A stretch of 64,000 nucleotides of DNA from Saccharothrix syringae (lineage in GTDB: Bacteria; Actinomycetota; Actinomycetes; Mycobacteriales; Pseudonocardiaceae): contig NZ_CP034550.1 of assembly GCF_009498035.1 (NCBI RefSeq), positions 4,030,001 through 4,094,000 on the forward strand. The letters are read 5' to 3'. Positions 17,501-24,849 of this stretch are shown piece by piece. The stretch's first letter is position 1. The number at the start of each line of letters is the position of its first letter. The translations under genes were made by a program, and so were the position numbers. The notes beneath the pieces are model-generated. The model worked only from the letters and a program-made list of their open reading frames with translations, had not been told where the DNA came from and did no database searches.

Positions 17501-20500
17501 GGTGACCGCGTCGCAGGCCGCCTACGACTCCTACGGCCGCCCGACCGAGGTCGTGGACGGGCGGGGTGAGAAGACCACCACCGCCTACGTCCCGGCCTCC
17601 GGCCCGGTCACCGAGATGACCAGCACCAACCCGCTGGGCCACGTCACCCGGGAGTACCTCGCCCCGGCGTGGGGCCTGTCGACGGCGTCGGTGGACGTCA
17701 ACAACCGGCGCGCCGAGCTGGCGTACGACCCGCTGGGCCGGCTGACCAAGGCGTGGACGCCGGGTCACGCGGGCGCGGCGAACGCGGACGCGGTGTTCGA
17801 GTACCAGTACAACACCGACAAGCCCAGCGTCGTGGTGTCCAAGCAGCTGCAGGACAACGGCGGCTACCTGACCGCCTACACCCTGTACGACGGCCTGCTG
17901 CGCGAGCGGCAGACGCAGATCCCCGCGCCGGGCAAGGACGGCGGCCGCCAGATCACCGACATCCTCTACGACTCCAGGGGTCTGCCGTACAAGACCAACG
18001 GCATCTACTGGAACAAGGAGGCGCCCAGCGGCGAGCTGACCGGCATCCGGGAGAACGAGCTGCCGGCCCAGACGATCACCGAGTACGACGCACTGGGCCG
18101 CCCCACCGCGGCGATCTTCAAGAAGTTCGACGTCGAGCAGTGGCGCACCACCACCTCCTACGGTGGCGACCGCGTGCACACCACCCCGCCGTCGGGCGGC
18201 ACGGCCACCACGGTGATCAGCGACGCGCAGGGGCGGACGCTGGAGAAGCGGCAGTACACCGCCGGCCTGGGCAGCACCTACGACACCACGCGCTACGCCT
18301 ACAACGCGGCGGGGCTCCTGGAGACCCTGACCGACCCGGCCGGGAACACCTGGCGCTACCACTACGACCTGCGCGGTCGCGTGGTGGCGACCGACGACCC
18401 GGACACCGGGCACTCCACGGTCACCTACAACGCGGCCGGTCAGGTCCTGACCACCACCGACTCGCAGAACCGCACCATCGCCAACGCCTACGACAAGCTG
18501 GGCCGGACCACCGCCCGCCACCAGGGCTCGCTGACCGGCACGAAGCTGGCGGAGTGGGAGTACGACACCCTCACCGGCGGTGTCGGCATGCTCACCGCGT
18601 CACGGCGTTTCGTCGATGGCCAGACCTACGAGCAGCGGGTCAACGGTTATGACGACGCGGGTCGGGCCACCGGCCAGAAGGTGATCATCCCGGCGTCCGA
18701 GGGCGTGCTGGGTGCGACCTACGAGCTGCGGCAGAGCTACACGGCCACGGGCAAGCCCAACGTGACCTCCTACTCGGCGGTCACCTCGGGCACCAAGCAG
18801 ATCTACCCGCGCGAGAACGTGGGCACGGTCTACGACGCCATGGGCCTGCCGATCCAGCTCATCGGCTCCCAGGTCTACGTCGGGTTGACCGAGTACTCCA
18901 GCTTCGGCGAGGTGCTCTACACCCAGTACGCCGACGCCACCGACGGCGCCGCGCCCAACGTGGGCATCACCGACTTCTACGAGATCGGCAGCCGGCGGCT
19001 GGAGCGCACGGTCGTGAGCCGGGAGACCGCCACGGGCAACCGGGTGGCCGACCGCAACTACACCTACGACGCGGCGGGCAACATCACGAGGATCGCCGAC
19101 ACCCCCGAGGGGCGTGCGGCGGACATCCAGTGCTTCGCCTACGACCACCTGCGCCGCATGAACGAGGCGTGGACCCCGTTGTCGGGCAACTGCTCGACTG
19201 CCCGGTCGGCCTCGGCCCTGGGCGGTGCGGCGCCGTACTGGCACTCGTGGACCTTCGACAAGACCGGCAACCGGCTGACGGAGACCCAGCACGCGGCGGC
19301 CGGGGACACCGTCCGCACGACCGCCTACCCGGCGGCGGGGGCGGCCCAGCCGCACACCGCCACCTCGGTGACCACGAAGGGCCCGAACGGCACGGCGCTG
19401 GACACCTTCACCTACGACACCAGCGGTAGGACCAAGACCCGCAAGGTCAGCGGTGACGAGCAGGTGCTGGACTACGACGCCGAAGGCCGGATCTCCAAGA
19501 TCACCAACCCGGGCAACAAGGTCTCGACGTACCTCTACGACGCCAACGGCTCGCGGTTGATCAGCCGGGAGCCCTCGGCGACGACGCTGTACGTGTTCGG
19601 GCAGGAGATCCGCCTGGAGACCGGGACGTCGACCCCGTCGTGGACGCGCTGGTACGGGCACAACGGCAAGACCGTCGCGGTGCGCAACAGCGTGTCGGGC
19701 CTGAAGTGGTTGATCCCCGACCACCAGGGCACCAACCAGGTCTCCCTGTCCACCGACGCGAGCCTGGCCATCACCCAGCGCCGCCAGAGCCCCTACGGCG
19801 CACAGCGCGGTGCGGCACCGGCCTCGTGGCCGGACAAGCTCGGGTTCGTCGGTGGTCGGAACGACGAGTCGGGCCTGACCCAGGTCGGGGCGCGGTTGTA
19901 CGACAACGCGTCGGGCCGGTTCCTGTCCGCCGACCCGGTGATCGACAACAACGATCCGCAGCAGCTCAACGGTTACGCCTACGCCAACAACAGCCCGGTC
20001 ACGTTCAGCGACCCCACCGGGTTGATCCGCGACTGCGGTCCCGACGGCGTGATGTGCGGGACCAAGGAAAAGAGCATCCAGGGCCCGAACTGGGAGGCCG
20101 AGAAGCGCACCTACCAGGCGCGCGAACGGGCGTTGCAGCAGGCCAGGCGCAACGCCGACGCCGAGGTTCGCCAAGTCATGGCCAACCAGGGCATCAGCCA
20201 GGAGGACTACGCCCGTGCGCTGGCCGACGCCCACAAGACCAAGTGGGACGTCATCAAGGAGGTGGCCTGGGACGTCCTGAAGGAGATCTCGGGCTGGAAC
20301 GACATCGTCGACTGCTTCACCAAGGGCGACATCTGGGGCTGCGCCGGCATGGTCGCCGGTCTGGTGCCGTGGGGCAAGGTCGGCAAGATCCTCGAAGCCG
20401 GTTGGAACGCCATCAAGGCCGTCGACCGCTTGGCCTCCATCGTCAGCAAGGCCCAGGGCATCCTGCGGCGGGTCCAGTCGATCACGGACAAGGTCCAGGA

Positions 20501-21362
20501 AGCGGTCACCGACCAGTTCCAGAAGCTGATCTCCCGGGGCAGTGGCGCCGGTGAGAGTTGCGTCAAGCACAGCTTCGTCGGCACCACCCTGGTGCTGATG
20601 GCCGACGGCTCGACCAAGCCGATCTCCGAGGTCGAGATCGGCGACAAGGTGAAGGCCACCGACCCCACCACCGGCCAGACCACCGACCGCGAGGTCGTCG
20701 CCACCATCGTCCACGACGACGAGGGCGACATGACCAAGCTGACCGTGGTCGGTGAGGACGGCACCACGGGCAGCGTGGACGCCACCTCCTGGCACCCGGT
20801 CTGGGTCGACGCCGAAGGCCGCTTCGTCAAGATCGGCGACCTCGAACCCGGACAGCGGCTCACCTCGGCCGACGGCACCTCACCCGGGGTCGCCGACGTC
20901 GACCGCTACACGCGCTTCGAGCCGGTCTACGACCTGACCGTCGACGGTGTCCACACCTACTACGTGGCGACCGGCGGGTTCGACTTCCTGGTTCACAACT
21001 GCGGTGAGGGCAAGCTCAAGGAAGGCGAGCAGTACATCTACCGCGCGGTGAAGGAACAGGAACTCGACCAGCTCCTGGACACCCGGCGCTTCCAGAACGC
21101 GCCGGGCATCGAGTCGAAGTACTTCTCGGCGACCCCGGAGGGAGCTGCCCTCTACGCCCGGACCGCTCATGCGAACTTCCCCGAAGAAGGCCCCTACACC
21201 CTGGTGCGGGGTGTCATCAGGACGGAGCACATCCCCGCCGAGAGCAGGATCGACCACCTGGCCGACGGCGGTGGCGGGATCGACGCGTTCGCGCTCTGGG
21301 AAGACGCGATGAGTACGATCGGCCGAGTCAGGATCATGCCTTCCATGCCGGTTCCGAGGTGA
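14562..21362 (+). CDS. Rhs/YD-repeat polymorphic toxin with HINT domain and ART-like tip
   Basis: A 2266-aa protein starting with a signal peptide (VAVAVVLVMTTSSGQAFA). Residues about 300-1750 are an Rhs/YD-repeat shell with many YDxxGR repeats, and the core ends in the hallmark GRFLSADPVI...YAYANNSPVTFSDPTGL. A helical linker follows. At about residues 2000-2147 is a HINT autoprocessing domain: it starts at C2000, contains MADGSTKPISEVEIGDKV and HPVWVDAEGRFV, and ends in VHN-C2147. The last 120 residues (YIYRAV, KYFSATPEGAALYAR, ALWED) are the toxin tip and recall ADP-ribosyltransferases, though this is tentative. Rhs shells enclose the tip and the HINT domain cuts it free. The likely immunity gene follows after four bases. 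Confidence 0.85.
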   Translation: MRAGVRESLRRAVAVAVVLVMTTSSGQAFAVDEPFDWGVPERQREKSVTTTPVEIAPVPADPAAGAVLGGAEAPEWPEAARGEVDFAGRGSAAQAAARAAGTPIRAAGTPVAVGLERAPGQARQAAATGKVRVEVRDAAAGGVVFTLADAGGARDKPLKVTFDYAKFAGAFGGDYAARLRLVRLPGCAATTPEKAECQVATPVEGAANDTGAEVLSGTATLRSAEPAVFAAAAAPASTGGSYAATSLAPAGSWNAGGSSGDFTYGYPMRVPPAIGGGTPSVSLGYSAQSLDGRTSSTNNQASWAGDGWDLSPAGFIERQYKPCSLDLGGNNGQTKTGDQCWATDNATISLVGVSGKLIRRGDTNEWRTESDDGARIERLTGAANGDNNGEHWKVTTTDGTQYFLGMNRLPGWSAGKPETQSAWTVPVYGNHTGEECNQTAFDASWCQQAYRWNLDYSVDVHGNVTTYYYNREFNRYGRNGDPAKGTDYVRGGWLDRIDYGLRSDNFFAHPGARVSFETAERCLPGGAVTCDPSQLNASTAKSWPDVPFDQICNAGESCTNRLTPSFFTRKKLTKVVTRVANGASSFQDVDSWTLEHQFLATGDGLAPALNLNKVTHTGLVGGSASLPPTVFGHTAMDNRVDSSTDGQLPLTRYRITSITNETGANTTITYSDQDCKPGARMPASPESNTLRCYPSWWAPEGALEPQLHWFHKYVVVSVIDTDRTGASTRIPTTYEYKGDPAWHFDEAEFAEPNRRTWSQWRGYATVRTVKGDTTGPQSVSETVYGRGMDGDKLPDGTREAWVDTEDGDPVRDVQRLRGFVLETRQYQGNDVVSASVNDPYLPDTPTATDAAGNKAYVTGNASVRGRTKLENGTWRRTRVDKEFNAEGIVTRVEDHGDLAVTGDESCTRSTYARNETAWILTTASQVETVKGTCAVTASPTTVLSLARSYYDNQDHGVAPTRGLVTKAEALDKWDATGQTWVTASQAAYDSYGRPTEVVDGRGEKTTTAYVPASGPVTEMTSTNPLGHVTREYLAPAWGLSTASVDVNNRRAELAYDPLGRLTKAWTPGHAGAANADAVFEYQYNTDKPSVVVSKQLQDNGGYLTAYTLYDGLLRERQTQIPAPGKDGGRQITDILYDSRGLPYKTNGIYWNKEAPSGELTGIRENELPAQTITEYDALGRPTAAIFKKFDVEQWRTTTSYGGDRVHTTPPSGGTATTVISDAQGRTLEKRQYTAGLGSTYDTTRYAYNAAGLLETLTDPAGNTWRYHYDLRGRVVATDDPDTGHSTVTYNAAGQVLTTTDSQNRTIANAYDKLGRTTARHQGSLTGTKLAEWEYDTLTGGVGMLTASRRFVDGQTYEQRVNGYDDAGRATGQKVIIPASEGVLGATYELRQSYTATGKPNVTSYSAVTSGTKQIYPRENVGTVYDAMGLPIQLIGSQVYVGLTEYSSFGEVLYTQYADATDGAAPNVGITDFYEIGSRRLERTVVSRETATGNRVADRNYTYDAAGNITRIADTPEGRAADIQCFAYDHLRRMNEAWTPLSGNCSTARSASALGGAAPYWHSWTFDKTGNRLTETQHAAAGDTVRTTAYPAAGAAQPHTATSVTTKGPNGTALDTFTYDTSGRTKTRKVSGDEQVLDYDAEGRISKITNPGNKVSTYLYDANGSRLISREPSATTLYVFGQEIRLETGTSTPSWTRWYGHNGKTVAVRNSVSGLKWLIPDHQGTNQVSLSTDASLAITQRRQSPYGAQRGAAPASWPDKLGFVGGRNDESGLTQVGARLYDNASGRFLSADPVIDNNDPQQLNGYAYANNSPVTFSDPTGLIRDCGPDGVMCGTKEKSIQGPNWEAEKRTYQARERALQQARRNADAEVRQVMANQGISQEDYARALADAHKTKWDVIKEVAWDVLKEISGWNDIVDCFTKGDIWGCAGMVAGLVPWGKVGKILEAGWNAIKAVDRLASIVSKAQGILRRVQSITDKVQEAVTDQFQKLISRGSGAGESCVKHSFVGTTLVLMADGSTKPISEVEIGDKVKATDPTTGQTTDREVVATIVHDDEGDMTKLTVVGEDGTTGSVDATSWHPVWVDAEGRFVKIGDLEPGQRLTSADGTSPGVADVDRYTRFEPVYDLTVDGVHTYYVATGGFDFLVHNCGEGKLKEGEQYIYRAVKEQELDQLLDTRRFQNAPGIESKYFSATPEGAALYARTAHANFPEEGPYTLVRGVIRTEHIPAESRIDHLADGGGGIDAFALWEDAMSTIGRVRIMPSMPVPR

Positions 21363-21366
21363 GTCG

Positions 21367-21834
21367 ATGAAGATCTGCGTGACTTCCCTTCGGCAGTCCA
21401 CCTTGGACCTCTGGTCCAGGCTCCTCCCCGCCTCGACGGCGATCCGGTTCGTCAACGGGGGCAGCCGGTCGGTCCAGGCGGACGTGCTCGTGATGTCCGG
21501 GGTCTGGGCCTTCGACCGCTACGGCGGCAGCCCGGACAGGGAGGCGGCGCAGGTCCTGCCGAACGCGCGGGGCGACGGTCTGCCGGAGTGGATCGTCGTC
21601 CCACCGTTCCGCCCGGTCGTCGAACGGGACGGGGAGTTCGTCACCAGGGAGGATTTCGCGGAGGTCAGTCCTGCCTACTACGGGATCCTCCGGTCTCTCC
21701 AGGCGGTGAGGGACGGATTCGGGGACTCGGTCAGCGTGGTGCTCGACCTGTCGTTGCTCGGGATGGACGATCCGAACGACGAGTCGACCCCGGCTTCGGT
21801 GGCCCGGGCGATCGAGGAGTTCCTGACCGGGTGA
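21367..21834 (+). CDS. Putative immunity protein for the Rhs toxin
   Basis: A 155-aa soluble protein directly behind the toxin tip (4-bp gap), with GAGGTGA as the ribosome site. The position and size are those of an immunity protein. No known family was recognised with certainty. The order of strands and helices (MKICVTSL, QADVLVMSGVWAFDRYGG, EWIVVPPFRP, SPAYYGILRSLQAVRDGFG, SVSVVLDLSLLG) loosely resembles a macrodomain: an alternating fold with a small, glycine-containing loop after an ADVLVM strand. Macrodomains reverse ADP-ribosylation and are known partners of ADP-ribosylating toxins, so this reading would fit the tip of the Rhs protein. It remains a guess. Confidence 0.6.
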   Translation: MKICVTSLRQSTLDLWSRLLPASTAIRFVNGGSRSVQADVLVMSGVWAFDRYGGSPDREAAQVLPNARGDGLPEWIVVPPFRPVVERDGEFVTREDFAEVSPAYYGILRSLQAVRDGFGDSVSVVLDLSLLGMDDPNDESTPASVARAIEEFLTG

Positions 21835-21835
21835 G

Positions 21836-21878
21836 CGGTGGGACCTCACCGGGGCGGTGCCCCGGTGAGGTCCCACCG
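21836..21878. terminator. Twenty-bp perfect palindrome, bidirectional terminator
   Basis: CGGTGGGACCTCACCGGGGC pairs over 20 bp with its complement on the other side of a three-base GGT loop. It starts next to the immunity gene stop and lies between that gene and the convergent cysQ-like gene. It is by far the strongest hairpin of this part of the window and probably stops transcription from both sides. Confidence 0.75.
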
Positions 21879-21945
21879 GCGAACCGGGAACACGTCCCGG
21901 CGGGATCGTCCGGCTTTCGACGGCCTTCCGCGTGAAATCCCGGCA

Positions 21946-22689
21946 TCACACCGAAACGCCGCGCGCCCGCAGCTCCGCCAACGCCCCCAGCAACCGGTCC
22001 CGCAACTCCGGCCGACAGATCACCAGATCCGGTATCAGCGGATCGCGGTTGCCGTACACCATCGGTCCACCGTCCACTCGGGACGCGTGCGCCCCGGCCG
22101 CCAAAGCCACGGCGACCGGCGCCGCGCTGTCCCACTCGTACTGCCCACCGGCGTGCACGTAGGCATCAACCTCCCCGCTGCACACCGCCATCGCCTTGAC
22201 CCCGGCCGACCCCATGGGCACCAGCTCCACGTCCGCCACCTCGGCCAACCCGTCCACCAACGCCGGCCGGTGGCTGCGGCTCACCGCCACCAGAGGACGC
22301 CGCTCCGGGACCGCCGCCAACGGCTCGGGCGCCCCGGTCCACCACGTCTTCCCCGACGACAACGCCACCGCCCCGGCCACCACCCGTCCACCGACCGCCA
22401 GGGCGACGTGCACCGCCCAGTCCCCGCGGCCGCGTTCGCAGTACTCCACGGTGCCGTCCAACGGGTCGACGATCCACAACCGCCCGTCACCCCCGGACAC
22501 CGCACCCCCCTCCTCCGACCGCACCGCGTCCTCGGGCCGGTGCACGCGCAGGGCGGCGACCAGCAGCTCGTGCGCCTGCCGGTCACCCTCCCGCCCCAAC
22601 TCCCGACCGCTCAACCCGCCCCGCCGCACCTCCACCAACAGGTCACGGGCCGCGGACGCCAGGTCGCGCGCCAGCGCGTGGTCGTCCAC
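21946..22689 (-). CDS. cysQ: CysQ-like 3'(2'),5'-bisphosphate nucleotidase / IMPase family
   Basis: A 247-aa phosphatase of the inositol monophosphatase superfamily. Metal-site motifs are visible: VRSEEGG (about 57-63), WIVDPLDGTVEY (about 72-83) and the C-terminal QYEWDSAAPVAVA (WD motif). The short length and the AHELLVAALR helix match CysQ enzymes, which turn 3'-phosphoadenosine 5'-phosphate (PAP) into AMP. PAP is released by sulfotransferases, and one is encoded at 30990 with a full PAPS-making set, so a recycling role is attractive. It is the last gene of the MFS-HAD-CysQ operon, with a three-base gap after the HAD gene. A general sugar-phosphate phosphatase is the alternative. Confidence 0.78.
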   Translation of the reverse strand: MDDHALARDLASAARDLLVEVRRGGLSGRELGREGDRQAHELLVAALRVHRPEDAVRSEEGGAVSGGDGRLWIVDPLDGTVEYCERGRGDWAVHVALAVGGRVVAGAVALSSGKTWWTGAPEPLAAVPERRPLVAVSRSHRPALVDGLAEVADVELVPMGSAGVKAMAVCSGEVDAYVHAGGQYEWDSAAPVAVALAAGAHASRVDGGPMVYGNRDPLIPDLVICRPELRDRLLGALAELRARGVSV

Positions 22690-22692
22690 CGC

Positions 22693-23331
22693 TCAACCCC
22701 CCACGGTCAGCGCGACCTTGTCACCGACCACCGAGAACCGCACATGCGACAGGTCCGGCACCACCAGGTCGGCATCCAACGACCCGGGCTCGCCCAACCC
22801 CAGCGTGGTGCACCCCGCCGCACGCCCCGACGCCAACCCGGACGGCGTGTCCTCCACCGCCAGACACCGCTCCGGCGCCAACCCCAACCGCGAAGCACCC
22901 AACAGGTACGGCGTCGGCGACGGCTTCCCCTTGTCCACGTCGTCGGCCGTCACCAACACCTCCGCCACCGGCAACCGCGCCGCGGCGGTACGGGCCGCGG
23001 TCACATCCCGCGAACACGACGTCACGATCGCCTTGTGCTCCCCGACCGCCTCCGTCGCCTCCCGCGCCCCCGGTAACACCACCACCCCCTCCAAATCATG
23101 GGTGGCGATGTGGGAGTAGTGGGCCAGCCCCTCCTCGTGCCGCTCCGGCGGCAGCAGCATCGCGACGATCTCCTTGGCCGGCTTGCCCGCCGTGCCGTCC
23201 AGCAGCGCGGGGTCGACGCCCTCCTCCTCGGCCCACCGGCGCCACGCGCGGCGCACGGCGGCGGTCGAGTCGATGAGCGTGCCGTCCAGGTCGAACAGGA
23301 CCGCGTCGAACTCGTATCGCAGCATCATCAT
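22693..23331 (-). CDS. HAD-superfamily sugar-phosphate phosphatase/phosphomutase
   Basis: A 212-aa HAD hydrolase. Motif I is FDLDGTLIDS with the nucleophilic and acid/base aspartates. Motif II is the serine in IVTSCS, motif III the lysine in DKGKPSPTPYLL and motif IV VEDTPSG. The helical cap between motif I and II (RAWRRWAEEEGVD..GTAGKPAKEI) places it with beta-phosphoglucomutase-like or sugar-phosphate phosphatases. It overlaps the MFS gene by four bases and runs into cysQ after three. In a cluster with an aldolase making a C7-type sugar acid, dephosphorylating an intermediate is one possible job. The start is the first of three ATG codons; the others cannot be excluded. Confidence 0.85.
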   Translation of the reverse strand: MMMLRYEFDAVLFDLDGTLIDSTAAVRRAWRRWAEEEGVDPALLDGTAGKPAKEIVAMLLPPERHEEGLAHYSHIATHDLEGVVVLPGAREATEAVGEHKAIVTSCSRDVTAARTAAARLPVAEVLVTADDVDKGKPSPTPYLLGASRLGLAPERCLAVEDTPSGLASGRAAGCTTLGLGEPGSLDADLVVPDLSHVRFSVVGDKVALTVGG

Positions 23332-24524
23332 CCCTTCGAAGCGGAAGTGGTGACGGGCTCCCGGTCGGGAGCCCCGGTACCGCGCCTGCCCGCGTACCGC
23401 GCCAGCAGGACCACCAGGCCCAGGGCGACCACGCCGAGCGCACCGCCGAGCACGGCCACGCCGGGCAGCCCGGCGCGGTCCAGGGCGACGCCGCCGAAGC
23501 CCGCGCCGGCGACGATGCCGATGTTGAACGCCGACACGGCGAACGACACGGCCAGCTCACCGCCCTCGCCCGCGGCCTGGAACAGCGCGGCCTGCACCGT
23601 GGGCACGAACGACCACGCGGCCAGCTGCCACACCGTGACCAGGGCGATGGCCTGCGCCTGGCCGGTGGACAGCGGCAGCACCAGCAGCAGCGAGCCGGCG
23701 GTGACGGCCGCGGTGACCAGGAGCGTCAGGCGCGAGTTGGTGTCGGCGCCCTTGCCGCCGATGAGGTTGCCCAGCACGGCGCACACGCCGGCGATGAACA
23801 GCACGACGATCACCATCGTGTTGCCCATGCCCGCGCGCTGCTCCAGCAGCGGCACCAGGTAGGTGTAGACCGTGAAGGACGCGCCCCAGAACACGGTGAT
23901 CGCGGTCAGGCCGATGATCACCGGCCTGGTCCGCAGGGCGCGCATCCGCTCGCCCAGCGACGGCCCGTCGTCGGCGCCGGTGGGCGGCAGCACGGCCGCG
24001 ATGAACGCCAGCGCGGCCAGCGCCATCGCGCCGATCACCAGCATCGGCACGCGCCAGCCCATGTTCTGGCCCAGCAACGTGCTCACCGGCACGCCCAGCG
24101 CGGTCGCGGTGCTCACGCCCGCCACGATGGTGGCCATGGTGGAGGCCCGCCTGGCCGGTTCGGCCAGGCGCCCGGCGGCGCCGATGGCGGTCGCCAGGTA
24201 GAGGCCCATCATGCCGCCGGAGAGCACCCGGGAACCCAGCAGCACCGCGTAGTTGGGCGCCAGCCCGGCGGCGGCGTGGCCGAGCGCGAACACGACCAGG
24301 CAGCCGAACAGCACCTTGCGCCGGTCGGCCCGGTGGAACACCGCGGCCAGCACCGGGGCGCCCACCGCGAACGCCACCGCGTTCAGCGTCACGAGCTGCC
24401 CGGCGACCGCCTCCGACACGTCGAGGTCGGAGGCGATCTGGGGGAGCAGGCCCACCACGACGAATTCGGTGCACGACACCGCGAACGCCCCCGCGAACAG
24501 GGCCCATATCCAGATCTTCTTCAC
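23328..24524 (-). CDS. MFS transporter, DHA1/AraJ type
   Basis: A 398-aa permease with twelve predicted membrane helices. The first helix has the AraJ/PbuE-like FAVSCTEFVVVGLLPQIASDL. The loop 2-3 motif is HRADRRKVL, and motif C (ATALGVPVSTLLGQNMGWR) marks antiporters. Such proteins export drugs, sugars or amino-acid-like compounds by proton exchange. The gene is the first of a three-gene minus-strand operon and diverges from the LuxR regulator of the encapsulin cluster, so it could export the cluster product. Substrate not shown by sequence. Confidence 0.9.
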   Translation of the reverse strand: MKKIWIWALFAGAFAVSCTEFVVVGLLPQIASDLDVSEAVAGQLVTLNAVAFAVGAPVLAAVFHRADRRKVLFGCLVVFALGHAAAGLAPNYAVLLGSRVLSGGMMGLYLATAIGAAGRLAEPARRASTMATIVAGVSTATALGVPVSTLLGQNMGWRVPMLVIGAMALAALAFIAAVLPPTGADDGPSLGERMRALRTRPVIIGLTAITVFWGASFTVYTYLVPLLEQRAGMGNTMVIVVLFIAGVCAVLGNLIGGKGADTNSRLTLLVTAAVTAGSLLLVLPLSTGQAQAIALVTVWQLAAWSFVPTVQAALFQAAGEGGELAVSFAVSAFNIGIVAGAGFGGVALDRAGLPGVAVLGGALGVVALGLVVLLARYAGRRGTGAPDREPVTTSASKG

Positions 24525-24849
24525 CGCACCCTCCAGCGTGCACGGGATCGGGGATCACCATCAGGGTTGACGCGTGGCGCCGCGCTCATGCGGCGGCGGC
24601 CGGCGACGGGTACGCGCTCATCGGCGTTCATCGGATCGCGAATTCGCGTATTGCCTGGAAAAGGAATCCCCGCGACACTTGCCCGCACACCGCCGAGGGG
24701 CCCGGATTCACCGGATCGGATCAACGCGGCGCGGAGTCCCGAAGCATCGTCCAGACCATTCACGTCGGCTGCGGTACGGAGGGGTACTGCAACCAAGGGC
24801 CCGTCGGCGCCACAGGTGTGCCCACTGCAATGACAACTGGGGAGGAATA
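24525..24849. other. Divergent promoter region between MFS operon and LuxR regulator
   Basis: This 325-bp gap has no convincing gene. It has a lower GC patch (GCGAATTCGCGTATTGCC), which contains the short palindrome GCGAATTCGC and could hold promoter or operator elements for both directions. TTGACG occurs near 24567 without a clear -10. The regulator gene is preceded by GGGGAGGAATA. Confidence 0.5.
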
